The notes: a model not told the origin generated them from the letters alone. A stretch of DNA of 64,000 nt from CAZHON01 sp964534565 (GCA_964534565.1 CAZHON010000001.1:248001-312000), one strand, 5' to 3'; positions 42,717-52,909 are shown, counted from the stretch's first letter. Numbers and translations: made by a program.

Positions 42717-43637
42717 ATGTCCTTCTTCTCCGGTCTCCTCATTGTCCTTGGTCTTTGTCTCTTTGAGACGGTTTCAAGCGTCGATAACGCAATTATCAAT
42801 GCCGAGGTCCTCAGCACCATGGGTGCAAAGGCCAGGAGATGGTTCTTGTTGTACGGCTTCTTCTTGGCTGTCGTGGTCGTTCGCGGAGTATTGCCCTGGT
42901 TGATTGTGTGGCTTGCGACCCCGGGTCTCAGCCCTCTGGAGGCGCTGACCGCAACATTCAACAGTGACCCTCGTGCTCTTGAGGCCGTCGAACAATCTGC
43001 TCCATTATTGCTCGTGGGTGGCGGACTCTTCCTCATGCTGCTCTTCTTCCACTGGCTCTTCTTGGAGCCCAAGAACTATGGACTCATTGGAGAGAAGTTC
43101 CTGCACAGCCAAGGTGTGTGGTTCTTTGCCGTGGCGTCGATCGTGCTGTCCGTTGTGGTCTGGTATGCCCTGCAGGTCGATCCTTTCCTCGCATTCAGCG
43201 CCGTGATTGGGTCCACAGCGTTCTTCATTCTTCACGGACTCAAGGAACATGCAGAGCAGAGTGAGCGTGCACTGATGGACAAGGGGCTCTCCGACTTCAG
43301 CAAGATTTTGTACCTGGAACTCATCGATGCGACGTTCTCCATCGACAGTGTGCTGGGAGCCTTCGCCTTCACGCTTTCCGTTCCACTCATCCTCGCAGGA
43401 AACGGACTTGGTGCCGTGGTCGTTCGCTGGCTCACGGTGGGAAACATCGAGCGCATTAAGAAATACCGCTACCTGAAGAATGGAGCGATGTACTCGATCT
43501 TCTTCCTGGGACTCATCATGCTCATCGGCGCGTTTGGTCACCATGTGCCCGAGTGGATTTCGCCCGCAGCAACCTTCCTCACGATTGTCTTCTTCGTCAT
43601 GAAGTCCAATCGCGAGAGAGAATTGCAGGTGGCGTAA
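42717..43637 (+). CDS. DUF475/TerC-like integral membrane protein
   Basis: 306 residues with about nine membrane helices. ETVSSVDNAIINAEVLSTMG early and ELIDATFSIDSVLGAFAFT late are the paired acidic intramembrane motifs of TerC/DUF475 proteins, implicated in metal-ion (Mn2+) export and tellurite resistance. Length matches DUF475. The start follows a leaderless TACACT. It converges with uvrA. Confidence 0.88.
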   Translation: MSFFSGLLIVLGLCLFETVSSVDNAIINAEVLSTMGAKARRWFLLYGFFLAVVVVRGVLPWLIVWLATPGLSPLEALTATFNSDPRALEAVEQSAPLLLVGGGLFLMLLFFHWLFLEPKNYGLIGEKFLHSQGVWFFAVASIVLSVVVWYALQVDPFLAFSAVIGSTAFFILHGLKEHAEQSERALMDKGLSDFSKILYLELIDATFSIDSVLGAFAFTLSVPLILAGNGLGAVVVRWLTVGNIERIKKYRYLKNGAMYSIFFLGLIMLIGAFGHHVPEWISPAATFLTIVFFVMKSNRERELQVA

Positions 43638-43643
43638 CGGTGC

Positions 43644-46565
43644 TTATTTCTTCTTTTTTGGCTTCTCCTTGGGCTCGCTGGCCTGTCGCTTTGCGGTGGC
43701 GAGGAGGGTTTTGAGGTACTGGCCGGTGTAACTCTCTGCAACTTCTGCAACTTGCTCCGGCGTTCCTGCAGCCACAATGCGGCCACCACCACTTCCTCCG
43801 TCGGGTCCAAGGTCGACGATGTAGTCGACGCTCTTGAGGACATCGAGGTTGTGTTCGATCACGAGTACGGTGTTTCCGCGTTCGACGAGGCGCTCCAACA
43901 CATCGAGAAGGCGCGCAATGTCTTCGAAGTGCAGACCGGTCGTCGGTTCATCGAGGATGTAGAAGGTTGAACCAGTGGAACGCTTGAGAAGTTCGCTCGC
44001 TAACTTCACACGCTGCGCTTCTCCTCCGGAGAGGGTTGTTGCGCTCTGGCCCAAGTGGAGGTAGCCGAGTCCCACATCTTCCAATGTCTGGAGTTTCTTG
44101 GTGAGTACAGGGATTGCAGAGAAGAACTGCACAGCCTCGGTCACGTTCATGTTGAGGGCATCGGCGACGGTCTTTCCTTTGTATGTCACTTCGAGTGTTT
44201 CGCGGTTGTAGCGCTGACCGTGACAGACTTCGCACGTGACGAACACGTCTGGCAAGAAGTGCATTTCGATACGCTTCATTCCATCTCCTTCACATTCCTC
44301 ACAGCGGCCACCCTTCACGTTGAAAGAGAAACGTCCCGGGCCGTAGCCGCGGAGTTTTGCTTCCGGCACTCCCGCAAAGAGATCGCGGATGTCGGTGAAG
44401 ATTGTTGTGTACGTTGCTGGGTTCGAGCGTGGAGTGCGACCAATCGGGGACTGGTCGATGACGATCGCCTTATCGAGGTTCTCGAGACCGAAGATGTCAC
44501 CCACGTTCTGTGGCTTCGTATGGGCCTTATTGAGTTCTCGCTGCAATTCAGGAGCGAGGATTCCGTGGATCAAACTGGATTTACCGGAACCGGATACTCC
44601 TGCAATTCCGATGAATGTTCCAAGCGGCAACGTCACATCGACGTGGCGCAAGTTGTGGTGATGCGCATCGCGGATCTCAATCGACTTTCCGTTTCCTTCG
44701 CGGCGCTTTGCTGGAACGGCAATCGTCTTCTCTCCCTTCAAGTATTGTCCGGTGACGGACACTGCTTCCTTAATGAAATCTTTGGGAACACCCTGTGCAA
44801 TCACCTGTCCGCCGTACTTTCCGGCGCCTGGTCCGATTTCCAACAGGTAGTCGGCTGCAAGCATCGTTTCTTCATCGTGTTCGACGACGATCACGGTGTT
44901 TCCAAGATCGCGCAGACGCGTAATTGTGGAGATGAGACGTGAGTTGTCGCGCTGGTGGAGACCGATACTTGGTTCATCCAAAACGTAGAGCACTCCCTGC
45001 AATGCAGAACCAATCTGCGTTGCGAGGCGAATGCGCTGCGCCTCTCCTCCAGAAAGCGAACTCGCAGAGCGAGAGAGGGTGAGGTAGGTGAGTCCCACGT
45101 TCTCGAGGAAGCTTAAGCGAGAGATGATCTCGATCAGCACCTTCTTCACGATCGTGTACTGGAAGGTGGTGAGCGCTTCCTTCTTCTTGTTCTCGGGGAG
45201 CAATGACTGGAAGAAGTCCTTCACAATATCGACACTCATCTCCGTCACATCGACAATACTCTGACCACCCACCGTCACACCCAAAATCTCGGGGCGCAAA
45301 CGGCGACCCATACAGGTAGGACAGGGGAGTTCGAGCATGTATTCCTCAATTTGGCTGCGGACGTAACTGCTCTCGCTCTCGCTGTGGCGACGCTGCAGGT
45401 TCGGCATCACTCCTTCGTATGTCGTCTTGTAGGAACTGTGGAATCGGCCGGTATCCATCGTCACGTTCAATGGCTCGTCATAGCCATGCATGATGATTTT
45501 CTTCTGTTCATCGGTCAGCTTTTGCCATGGCGTGTGCATCGAGAATCCCACCACCTTCGCAAGTTCCTCGAGCACGTTCTGCATGTACGTCATGCGACCG
45601 GCAGACGTTGCCCATGGGTGAATTGCACCTTCGGCAAGTGTGAGTGCCGGGTTTGGAATCACACCGTCCTGGTCGACCTGCAAAATGTTTCCCAGTCCGT
45701 GACACGTCTCACAAGCTCCGTGTGGGGAGTTGAACGAGAAGCTACGTGGTTCCAAGTCGGGAGCGTTCTGTGTTGGGTGGTCGGGACACACAAAGCTCTC
45801 TGCGAACTTCCACTCTTCATTTGTCTCGCTATCCATCACGATCAAGCGACCTTCGCCCTTCTTGAGTGCCAATTCGACAGAGTCCGCCAAGCGCGTGCGG
45901 TTTGGGTTCACGACGCCTTCCTTCGATTCCAAGTCGCGCACGATCATACGGTCGATGATGATTTCGATCGTGTGGGCCTTCTTTGGGTCCAATGTGACCT
46001 CCTCTTCAATCGTGATGATCTGGCCATCGACGCGCAAACGGACGAATCCTTCGCGGCGCACGGCATCGAGCAATTTCACGTGTTCTCCCTTTCGTCCTTC
46101 GACAATCGGAGCGATGAGGTAAATCTTCTTTCCTTCCGGCAAGTTCGCAATCGTCTCCACCATCTGACTACTCGTCTGCCTCTCCAGTGCCTTGCCACAG
46201 ACCGTACAGTGCACGATTCCAACTTTGGCCCACAAAAGACGCATGTAGTCGTAGATTTCCGTCACGGTTCCCACTGTGGAACGAGGGTTCCTTGGCGCAG
46301 TTTTTTGATCAATAGAAATGGCTGGGGAAAGCCCATCAATCGAATCAACCTCTGGTTTTTCCATCTGTGCGATGAACTGGCGAGCGTAGGCAGAGAGACT
46401 CTCCACGTATCGGCGCTGTCCTTCGGCGAAAATTGTATCGAATGCGAGGGTCGATTTGCCCGAACCGGAGACTCCTGTAATCACCGTAAGTTGGTTGCGG
46501 GGGATGGTGACATCAATATTCTTGAGGTTGTGCATACGAGCACCTTTTACAATGATTGAGTCCAT
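43644..46565 (-). CDS. uvrA: Excinuclease ABC subunit A
   Basis: 973 residues from MDSIIVKGARMHNLKN. Two ABC ATPase modules: Walker A GVSGSGKSTLAFDT near residue 30 and GVSGSGKSSLIHG near 640; signatures LSGGEAQRIRLA and LSGGEAQRVKLA. Zinc modules are visible (GACETCHGLG; CEECEGDG...CEVCHGQRY). It recognises bulky DNA lesions and loads UvrB in nucleotide excision repair. Full length. Upstream in-frame codons are not used, as the start aligns with the family. Confidence 0.97.
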   Translation of the reverse strand: MDSIIVKGARMHNLKNIDVTIPRNQLTVITGVSGSGKSTLAFDTIFAEGQRRYVESLSAYARQFIAQMEKPEVDSIDGLSPAISIDQKTAPRNPRSTVGTVTEIYDYMRLLWAKVGIVHCTVCGKALERQTSSQMVETIANLPEGKKIYLIAPIVEGRKGEHVKLLDAVRREGFVRLRVDGQIITIEEEVTLDPKKAHTIEIIIDRMIVRDLESKEGVVNPNRTRLADSVELALKKGEGRLIVMDSETNEEWKFAESFVCPDHPTQNAPDLEPRSFSFNSPHGACETCHGLGNILQVDQDGVIPNPALTLAEGAIHPWATSAGRMTYMQNVLEELAKVVGFSMHTPWQKLTDEQKKIIMHGYDEPLNVTMDTGRFHSSYKTTYEGVMPNLQRRHSESESSYVRSQIEEYMLELPCPTCMGRRLRPEILGVTVGGQSIVDVTEMSVDIVKDFFQSLLPENKKKEALTTFQYTIVKKVLIEIISRLSFLENVGLTYLTLSRSASSLSGGEAQRIRLATQIGSALQGVLYVLDEPSIGLHQRDNSRLISTITRLRDLGNTVIVVEHDEETMLAADYLLEIGPGAGKYGGQVIAQGVPKDFIKEAVSVTGQYLKGEKTIAVPAKRREGNGKSIEIRDAHHHNLRHVDVTLPLGTFIGIAGVSGSGKSSLIHGILAPELQRELNKAHTKPQNVGDIFGLENLDKAIVIDQSPIGRTPRSNPATYTTIFTDIRDLFAGVPEAKLRGYGPGRFSFNVKGGRCEECEGDGMKRIEMHFLPDVFVTCEVCHGQRYNRETLEVTYKGKTVADALNMNVTEAVQFFSAIPVLTKKLQTLEDVGLGYLHLGQSATTLSGGEAQRVKLASELLKRSTGSTFYILDEPTTGLHFEDIARLLDVLERLVERGNTVLVIEHNLDVLKSVDYIVDLGPDGGSGGGRIVAAGTPEQVAEVAESYTGQYLKTLLATAKRQASEPKEKPKKKK

Positions 46566-46740
46566 AAGCTGGTTTGGAAGGTATTTTTCTGTGTCAGTTC
46601 GAGCGGAGCGAGAACACACAGAAAAATAAACACAACAAAAATCGGCCCGCTGCTGCGCGGGGCGAGTCCCGAGCTTACACGAAAAACCAGGGTGTGTCTA
46701 GGGTTAGATCCTGTCGCTGTGCAATCGTCTCGTACTTGGC

Positions 46741-46746
46741 TATTCT
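46741..46746 (+). promoter_or_regulatory. -10 box of the type III Mod gene, leaderless arrangement
   Basis: GGCTATTCT, then 6 bases to the ATG at 46753. Confidence 0.5.
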
Positions 46747-46752
46747 TGTTTT

Positions 46753-48756
46753 ATGAATAAGGCTCCACGATCGAAAATAGAGAAAGTATCTCAAACTTCA
46801 GGATGTATTACTGACGATCAGCTATCCCTTCTTCGTCAGCATTTTCCTGAGGCATTTACCGAAGGTAAGGTCGATTTTACTAAGCTCCATGACACACTTG
46901 GCGATGTAGTAGATGACCGTACTGAGCGATACAGCTTCACTTGGGCAGGGAAGAAAGATGCAATCCGGCTATTGCAAGTTCCAAGTCGTGCGACTCTCAT
47001 CCCAGCAAAAGATGAGTCGGTAGATTTTGATAATGCGCCACACGTCTTTATTGAGGGTGATAATTTGGAAGTTCTAAAACTTCTATACAAACCATACTTC
47101 GGGCGTGTGAAGATGATCTATATCGACCCGCCATACAATACAGGGAAAGATTTTATTTACCCCGATAACTACGCAGACCCTCTCGATACTTATCTGAAGC
47201 TAACAGGCCAGAAAGATGCCGATGGGAACATGCTCACTAGTAACGCTGATACGAACGGACGTTACCACTCATCGTGGCTTTCAATGATGTATCCACGTCT
47301 TTTTCTTGGACGACAACTATTGCGAGACGATGGAGTTATTTTTGTGAGTATTGATGATCATGAAGTTTCAAATCTTCGAACAATCATGAATGAGATTTTT
47401 GGAGAAGAAAACTTTTTAGCACAACTTGTTTGGGAGAAAGGAAGAAAAAATGATGCAAAACTTTTCTCAGTAGGACACGAATACATGATTGTTTATGCAA
47501 AATCTGCCGCCACTCTTCGAGAAAATAATACAGTTTGGCGTGAACAAAAGCCCGGCGCAAAGGAGATATGGGATGAATATGTGACTCTCTTAGCTAAACA
47601 CGGGAAAGACAATAAGAAAATTGAGCGTGATCTAAAAGATTGGTTCAATCAGCTAGCGAAAACGCATCCCTCAAAGCGATTAGCAAGATACAAGAACGTT
47701 GATGAACATGGCCCTTGGAGAGATGATAATATTTCGTGGCCGGGCGGTGGTGGCCCTACGTATGATGTCATTCACCCTGTCACAAAAAAACCATGCAAAG
47801 TGCCAGAAAGAGGATGGGTTTATTCAACCCCTGAAACGATGCAGAGAATGATAGAAATAGGTGTTGTTGTTTTCCGCGAAGATCACACTCAGCCACCACT
47901 TAGAAAATCGCATCTGAAGCCTATCGAATATGAAGTCAGCGACTCAGATGAGCTAGATGATCCTGAAGATGAAAAAGATGATGAAAGTTTGGCAACTCAG
48001 GTAATGCCAAGTTGCATCTACAAGCAATCGCAAGTAACTGTGAAATATTTACGCAAATTGATGGGTGCGAAAGTATTTGATAATCCAAAGGATCACGAAA
48101 TCCTCGCAAGGATCATTCGATATTGTACTTCGCCCAATGATATTATTTTGGATTTCTTTGCTGGCTCATGTTCAACAGCTCATGCAATTTTATCAGCTAA
48201 TAGCCAAGAAAAATCTGTCCGTAAATACATAATGGTTCAACTCCCAGAGCCAACACCTGAAAAATCAGCAGCCCGCAAAGCTGGCTACAAGACTATTTCC
48301 GATTTGGGCAAAGATCGCATCCGACGAGCGCAAAAAGAAATAAAATCAAAAGAAGGTTTCAAGGCTTTCAAACTCAGTGAGTCCAACTATCGTCCGTGGA
48401 AAGGGACGGAGGAACGAACAATGGAGAAATGGACAGAGCAAATGGATCTGTTCGTTGATCCACTTGTGGATGGTTGGAAGCCAGAGAGTGTTATCTACGA
48501 AGTGGCAGTAAAGGAAGGCTTCAGCCTCAATATGCAGATCGAGCGACTGAAGGGTAAATCAACCGCGAATGTGTACCGCGTCTCCGATCCCGATAAAGAG
48601 CAAAGCTTCTACATCTGCCTTGATGATGAGGTTTCGCTACTGAAGATGAGCGGACTCAAACTTACGAAAGATGATCTGTTCATTTGCCGTGACAAGGCAC
48701 TCACGGACGAAGGTGCAGCAAACCTCGCGCTTCAGTGCCGACTCAAAACCATCTAG
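46753..48756 (+). CDS. mod: Type III restriction-modification Mod subunit (N6-adenine methyltransferase)
   Basis: 667 residues. Beta-class order: catalytic motif IV DPPYNTG at D125, later motif I DFFAGSCSTAHA at D467, with the target-recognition region between. The N-terminus carries the usual Mod helical part. The C-terminus ends with an extra domain (about 540-667). Mod dictates the recognition site and methylates one strand; it works with the Res subunit encoded 3 bases downstream. The start follows a leaderless -10. Confidence 0.95.
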   Translation: MNKAPRSKIEKVSQTSGCITDDQLSLLRQHFPEAFTEGKVDFTKLHDTLGDVVDDRTERYSFTWAGKKDAIRLLQVPSRATLIPAKDESVDFDNAPHVFIEGDNLEVLKLLYKPYFGRVKMIYIDPPYNTGKDFIYPDNYADPLDTYLKLTGQKDADGNMLTSNADTNGRYHSSWLSMMYPRLFLGRQLLRDDGVIFVSIDDHEVSNLRTIMNEIFGEENFLAQLVWEKGRKNDAKLFSVGHEYMIVYAKSAATLRENNTVWREQKPGAKEIWDEYVTLLAKHGKDNKKIERDLKDWFNQLAKTHPSKRLARYKNVDEHGPWRDDNISWPGGGGPTYDVIHPVTKKPCKVPERGWVYSTPETMQRMIEIGVVVFREDHTQPPLRKSHLKPIEYEVSDSDELDDPEDEKDDESLATQVMPSCIYKQSQVTVKYLRKLMGAKVFDNPKDHEILARIIRYCTSPNDIILDFFAGSCSTAHAILSANSQEKSVRKYIMVQLPEPTPEKSAARKAGYKTISDLGKDRIRRAQKEIKSKEGFKAFKLSESNYRPWKGTEERTMEKWTEQMDLFVDPLVDGWKPESVIYEVAVKEGFSLNMQIERLKGKSTANVYRVSDPDKEQSFYICLDDEVSLLKMSGLKLTKDDLFICRDKALTDEGAANLALQCRLKTI

Positions 48757-48759
48757 CCC

Positions 48760-51483
48760 ATGCAATTCCGCTTCGATGCCAACCAAGAGTTTCAAACCAA
48801 AGCCATTGAGTCCGTGGCAAGGCTCTTCGACGGCCAAAAGCGAATCGAGACGGAGCTGACATTTTCTCCAACGGGCGGCTTTGCATCTGTAGGAAATACC
48901 CTCGACATCAGCGAAGATGTAATCTTACAAAACCTACACACAACACAAGAAGAAAGCGGACTATCACAGGACAAAGAATTGCAATTCATTAAGCATACAA
49001 TCGAAACAGCCAATGGAGAAACAAAAGTGCGGTTCGTCAATTTCTCTGTGGAAATGGAGACAGGAACGGGCAAGACTTACGTCTATCTTCGTACTGCGCT
49101 GGAGCTCTATCGCCGCTACGGAATGCGGAAGTTCATCATCGTCGTGCCGTCAGTAGCAGTCCGTGAAGGCGTTATCAAAACGCTCTCTATTACCTACAAC
49201 CATTTCCGATCACTCTACGACAATGTGCCGATGCACTCGGCTTCCTACGACTCTGGCAATCTTTCAAAGGTGCGACAGTTCGCACTGAGCGACAGCGTGG
49301 AGTTTATGATTATGACTATCGACTCGTTCAATAAGACTATGGATGACGATAAGAAGGGCAACGTGATCCATCGCCGCCATGATCGCATGGGTGGAGAAAA
49401 ACCCATTCACCTCGTGCAATCCGTACGTCCAATCCTGATCCTCGATGAGCCGCAGAACATGGAAAGCGAACTGAGTCAGGAAGCCCTCTCGTTGCTTAAT
49501 CCTCTTTTTGCTCTGCGATACAGTGCAACTCACAAGAACCACTACAACCTCGTATACCGCCTCACGCCGTTTGACGCGTATCGCCAAGGACTTGTGAAAA
49601 GCATTCAGGTGGCTGGGACGGAACAGCGCGATGATGCAAATGCTCCGTTCATGCGTCTAGAATTGGTAAAGAGCGAGAAGAGTGTCATCAAAGCTCAAAT
49701 CGCAGTCCATAAACTCATGAAGGACGGAACAGTGAAAGAGAAGGTCATCACACTTGATCCAAAGAAGGACAGCGAAAAACCGCTCTCAGAGCATACGGGA
49801 CTCCCGCAGTACGCAGATTACACAGTGGACATGATTGAACCCGGTGAGCAGTGCGTGTACTTCACGAACGGCACGAAGCTCCGTGTCGGTGAAACAAAGG
49901 GCGCAGACAAAGAAGCAATTTTTGAGGCGCAGATTGCCTACACCATCGAGACGCATATGCAGCGACAAGCTCAACTCAAAACCGAGGGGGTGAAAGTGCT
50001 CTCTCTGTTCTTCATTGATCGTGTCGATAACTACGTCTCTGATGACGGAATTATTCGCAAACTTTTCGATAAGAGCTTTAACAGACTGAAAGAGAAGTAT
50101 CCAGCTTGGAAAGACATGGAGCCAGAGAAAGTTCGTACTGCCTATTTTGCTCAAAAGAAAACAAAGAAAGGTGAAGTGACTATGGAAGACTCTAAGAGTG
50201 GAGAAACGGATGACGACCGCAAAGCCTATGATCTCATCCTGAAGGACAAAGAGCAGCTTCTTTCCTTTGAGGAACCACGCTGCTTCATCTTCTCTCACTC
50301 GGCACTGCGTGAAGGCTGGGACAATCCAAACGTCTTCCAAATCTGCACACTCAATCAGACATCTAGTGAAATGAAGAAGCGACAGGAAATCGGACGTGGC
50401 GTGCGCCTTGCAGTGAACCAGCAGGGAGAACGTGTGCCCTCGGAACAGGTGAATGTCCTCACGGTCGTTGCAAATGAAAGCTACGAGCACTACGTGAAGA
50501 CTCTGCAAAATGAGATCGAGCGTGACTACGGCCTCGAGGGAGTGCCACCAAAGCCAGCAAATGCTCGCAAGCCATTCGTCGCCAAACTCAGGAAAAACAG
50601 GCTCCTCAGCCCAGAGTTCAAGCAGCTTTGGGACAAGATCAGCCAGAAAACGCGTTATGCCGTGACCATCGACACGAAGAAACTTGTTGCCGATGTGGTG
50701 ACGGAATTGAAGGGTGCAGACATTCGCTCACCTCGTGTCACCATCACAAAAGCTCGTGTAGAAGTGCAGGACAACGAAACTGACGAAGGCAAGGTGCAAG
50801 TATTCTCAGCTCTTCAGATGAGCGGCGCAAAGACCGTTGTGGACTTGGGAGGCCGCTATGCACTCCCGAACGTGCTGGATATGATCGAGCACCTTTTGGA
50901 GTACACAACCCCACCCGTGCGTCTCACGCGCTCGACTCTCCTCATGATCGTGCGAGAGGCCAACCATCCGAAGGCAATGGAGAACCCACAGGAGTTCGCA
51001 TCGACAGCAGCAAGGATTATCAAATTGAAGATCGCACAGCAACTTGTGGATGGTATTCACTACGAGAAAATCGACGACTGGTACGAAATGGAACAGTTTG
51101 CGATGGAGCTTCCACCGGAGGCCGAGGAGTATTTCGTGCCATCACCGCACGGCCTCTACGATTATGTCCGCTTTGAGTCAGAGATTGAAAAGGCTTTTGC
51201 GGAAGGCTTGGAGAAACGTGAAGATGTGCTGCTCTACGTAAAATTGCCGAGCTGGTTCACAGTCAGTACGCCCATCGGTAGCTACAACCCCGACTGGGCG
51301 ATTTTAATGGAAGAAGATGACGGCAAGTCATCGCTGTATCTCGTTCGTGAAACGAAGAGTCAGGGCTTTTTCACAAATCCACGCGTTGAAGAAAAGCAGA
51401 AAACTGTTTGCGGTGAGCGTCATTTCAAAGATGCACTGAAAGTGGACTACAAGATCGTTACAGGAGCCTCCGAATTGCCCTGA
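48760..51483 (+). CDS. res: Type III restriction-modification Res subunit (helicase-nuclease)
   Basis: 907 residues. SF2 helicase: Walker A METGTGKT (99-106), DEPQ box (229-232), ALREGWDNPNVF and QEIGRGVRLAVNQ (motif VI). A C-terminal PD-(D/E)xK nuclease reads PD at 844-845 and ETK ending at K866. All catalytic motifs are present, so the enzyme should be active. Translocation and cleavage depend on Mod; the two genes are 3 bases apart. Confidence 0.95.
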   Translation: MQFRFDANQEFQTKAIESVARLFDGQKRIETELTFSPTGGFASVGNTLDISEDVILQNLHTTQEESGLSQDKELQFIKHTIETANGETKVRFVNFSVEMETGTGKTYVYLRTALELYRRYGMRKFIIVVPSVAVREGVIKTLSITYNHFRSLYDNVPMHSASYDSGNLSKVRQFALSDSVEFMIMTIDSFNKTMDDDKKGNVIHRRHDRMGGEKPIHLVQSVRPILILDEPQNMESELSQEALSLLNPLFALRYSATHKNHYNLVYRLTPFDAYRQGLVKSIQVAGTEQRDDANAPFMRLELVKSEKSVIKAQIAVHKLMKDGTVKEKVITLDPKKDSEKPLSEHTGLPQYADYTVDMIEPGEQCVYFTNGTKLRVGETKGADKEAIFEAQIAYTIETHMQRQAQLKTEGVKVLSLFFIDRVDNYVSDDGIIRKLFDKSFNRLKEKYPAWKDMEPEKVRTAYFAQKKTKKGEVTMEDSKSGETDDDRKAYDLILKDKEQLLSFEEPRCFIFSHSALREGWDNPNVFQICTLNQTSSEMKKRQEIGRGVRLAVNQQGERVPSEQVNVLTVVANESYEHYVKTLQNEIERDYGLEGVPPKPANARKPFVAKLRKNRLLSPEFKQLWDKISQKTRYAVTIDTKKLVADVVTELKGADIRSPRVTITKARVEVQDNETDEGKVQVFSALQMSGAKTVVDLGGRYALPNVLDMIEHLLEYTTPPVRLTRSTLLMIVREANHPKAMENPQEFASTAARIIKLKIAQQLVDGIHYEKIDDWYEMEQFAMELPPEAEEYFVPSPHGLYDYVRFESEIEKAFAEGLEKREDVLLYVKLPSWFTVSTPIGSYNPDWAILMEEDDGKSSLYLVRETKSQGFFTNPRVEEKQKTVCGERHFKDALKVDYKIVTGASELP

Positions 51484-51486
51484 GGT

Positions 51487-51660
51487 CTAGTTAAGTAGCA
51501 TCAGTTGAGCATTCGATGATTGTTTCACCAAGCCGATTGCATGAATGCAGTCCTGCTGGTTGTAATACCCCTCACCTGCGTTAGCAATTTTCTTGCCGTT
51601 AGCAGCCTGCAGATACCAACGCCATTGGCCAGTGGCATCCTTATAAAGATAGTATGTCAT
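51487..51660 (-). CDS. DUF1508 (YegP-like) single-repeat protein
   Basis: 57 residues, MTYYLYKDATGQWRWYLQAANGKKIANAGEGYYNQQDC.., a single copy of the YegP/UPF0339 domain. Small beta-beta-alpha fold of unknown function. CATAAT ends 6 bases before the ATG on the minus strand, a leaderless start. It is wedged convergently after res and divergently from the antitoxin gene. Confidence 0.75.
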   Translation of the reverse strand: MTYYLYKDATGQWRWYLQAANGKKIANAGEGYYNQQDCIHAIGLVKQSSNAQLMLLN

Positions 51661-51692
51661 ACTGTGATTATGGAAAATAATAAGAGTTCTCA

Positions 51693-51771
51693 ACATATAT
51701 CTTTGTGTTCAGATGTCAAGATTCATTACATATACTATTGACCAAATTATTTACATATGTACAATGTTTAT
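51693..51771 (+). promoter_or_regulatory. Promoter and candidate operators of the toxin-antitoxin pair
   Basis: TTGACC (51738-51743), 16 bases, TACAAT (51760-51765), then 6 bases to the antitoxin ATG. Three ACATAT boxes (51693-51698, 51728-51733 and 51753-51758) flank the promoter and may be binding sites for the HTH antitoxin. Confidence 0.6.
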
Positions 51772-52551
51772 ATGACCCTCCTACCTGCTTATCTTCGCAA
51801 GTTAAGGAATCAATTTGGCTATTCTCAGGAGCAAATTGCCCAAGAGCTCGATGTTTCTCGCCCCACATATTTACTCATTGAAAAAGGGGATCGAGAGCTA
51901 ACCATTTCCGAGGCACAAAAGCTGGCTGCCCTATTTGGGATGAGTTTGGAAGATTTATTGCAAGGACAAAATCCCAAAGAAATACTGATAAATTTACCAA
52001 AAGACGCGACAGAAAGTGAATCGGATATGAGGATTAGTATCCCAGAGGAAAATTTGTCAAAATTTCGTGAAGTACTTCTTTACATTCTCAATAAAGTGGG
52101 TGCTAGACCGAATGTTGGAGAGACTGTTTTATACAAACTTCTCTATTTCATAGATTTTGATTATTACGAAAAATTTGAGAAGCAACTAATCGGTGCAAGG
52201 TATATTAAGAATAAGTTTGGGCCAACACCTGTTGCTTTTGCAAAAGTTGTGGAAGAAATGGAAAAAAAAGGAGAACTTACTCGTGTAAAAAGTAAATATT
52301 TTACATTTGAACAAAAAAAATATCTTCCTTTACGATCGGCAAATCTCAATTTGTTAAGCGCAGAAGATAAGCAGCATATTGATGAGGTCTTGCATCGATA
52401 TGCAGGGAAGACAGCGAATGAATTGAGTGAACTTTCTCATAGAGATATCCCCTGGAAAGTCCATAAAATGGGCGAGCAATTGGATTATGAGTATGCGCTA
52501 TATCGCGAACCTCCTTTCTCTGCGAAATCCCATGACAACGACCCGATTTGA
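51772..52551 (+). CDS. HTH-Panacea (DUF4065) antitoxin
   Basis: 259 residues from MTLLPAYLRKLRNQFGYSQEQIAQELDVSRPTY. An XRE-type HTH occupies about residues 1-65; a DUF4065/Panacea domain follows (LSKFREVLLYILNKVGARPNVGETVLYKLLYFIDFDYYEKF...). Such proteins neutralise toxins through the Panacea domain and repress their own operon. ATG 51757 would lie on the -10 box, so 51772 is preferred. It overlaps the toxin gene by 20 bases in another frame. Confidence 0.88.
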   Translation: MTLLPAYLRKLRNQFGYSQEQIAQELDVSRPTYLLIEKGDRELTISEAQKLAALFGMSLEDLLQGQNPKEILINLPKDATESESDMRISIPEENLSKFREVLLYILNKVGARPNVGETVLYKLLYFIDFDYYEKFEKQLIGARYIKNKFGPTPVAFAKVVEEMEKKGELTRVKSKYFTFEQKKYLPLRSANLNLLSAEDKQHIDEVLHRYAGKTANELSELSHRDIPWKVHKMGEQLDYEYALYREPPFSAKSHDNDPI

Positions 52552-52876
52552 ATTTTGGGGCCCTTGCGAAAAAGAATTTGAACGCCTTACGCGTAAGTTT
52601 CGCACTCTTCCTAAGGATCTAGAGCGTTTTCAACAAATCATAACTTTGGATGCGACTGGGTCTAGTCAGCATCGAGTTGTGTTGCATGAAGATGAGGATA
52701 TTTGCATCGTAAAAGCACGCTTAATGTGCCAGGCATTGCGCAAGAATTCGTTGCGTATTATCTACGCGTATCATCGGGACACAGTGTCGATTGTGTGGAT
52801 TGAGTTATATCACAAAGCTGATAAAGAAAATGAGGACAGAGAACGTGTACGACAATATTTAAAAAATCCTCAATAA
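52532..52876 (+). CDS. RelE/HigB-like toxin
   Basis: 114 residues, MTTTRFEFWGPCEKEFERL... with a core RIIYAYHRDTVSIVWIELYHKADKENEDRERVRQYL, where the final strand and the YHKADKENED motif match RelE-family mRNA interferases and their relatives. The last helix is basic. Overlapping with the Panacea antitoxin is the standard operon arrangement of PanAT systems. The target is likely mRNA at the ribosome, by homology only. Confidence 0.75.
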   Translation: MTTTRFEFWGPCEKEFERLTRKFRTLPKDLERFQQIITLDATGSSQHRVVLHEDEDICIVKARLMCQALRKNSLRIIYAYHRDTVSIVWIELYHKADKENEDRERVRQYLKNPQ

Positions 52877-52909
52877 ATTTCTAAGGGTAGATACACCATT
52901 ACCCACTCC

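Noticed and set aside
45351..46559. Long plus-strand frame opposite uvrA
   Set aside because: Antisense shadow; uvrA on the other strand has all family motifs.
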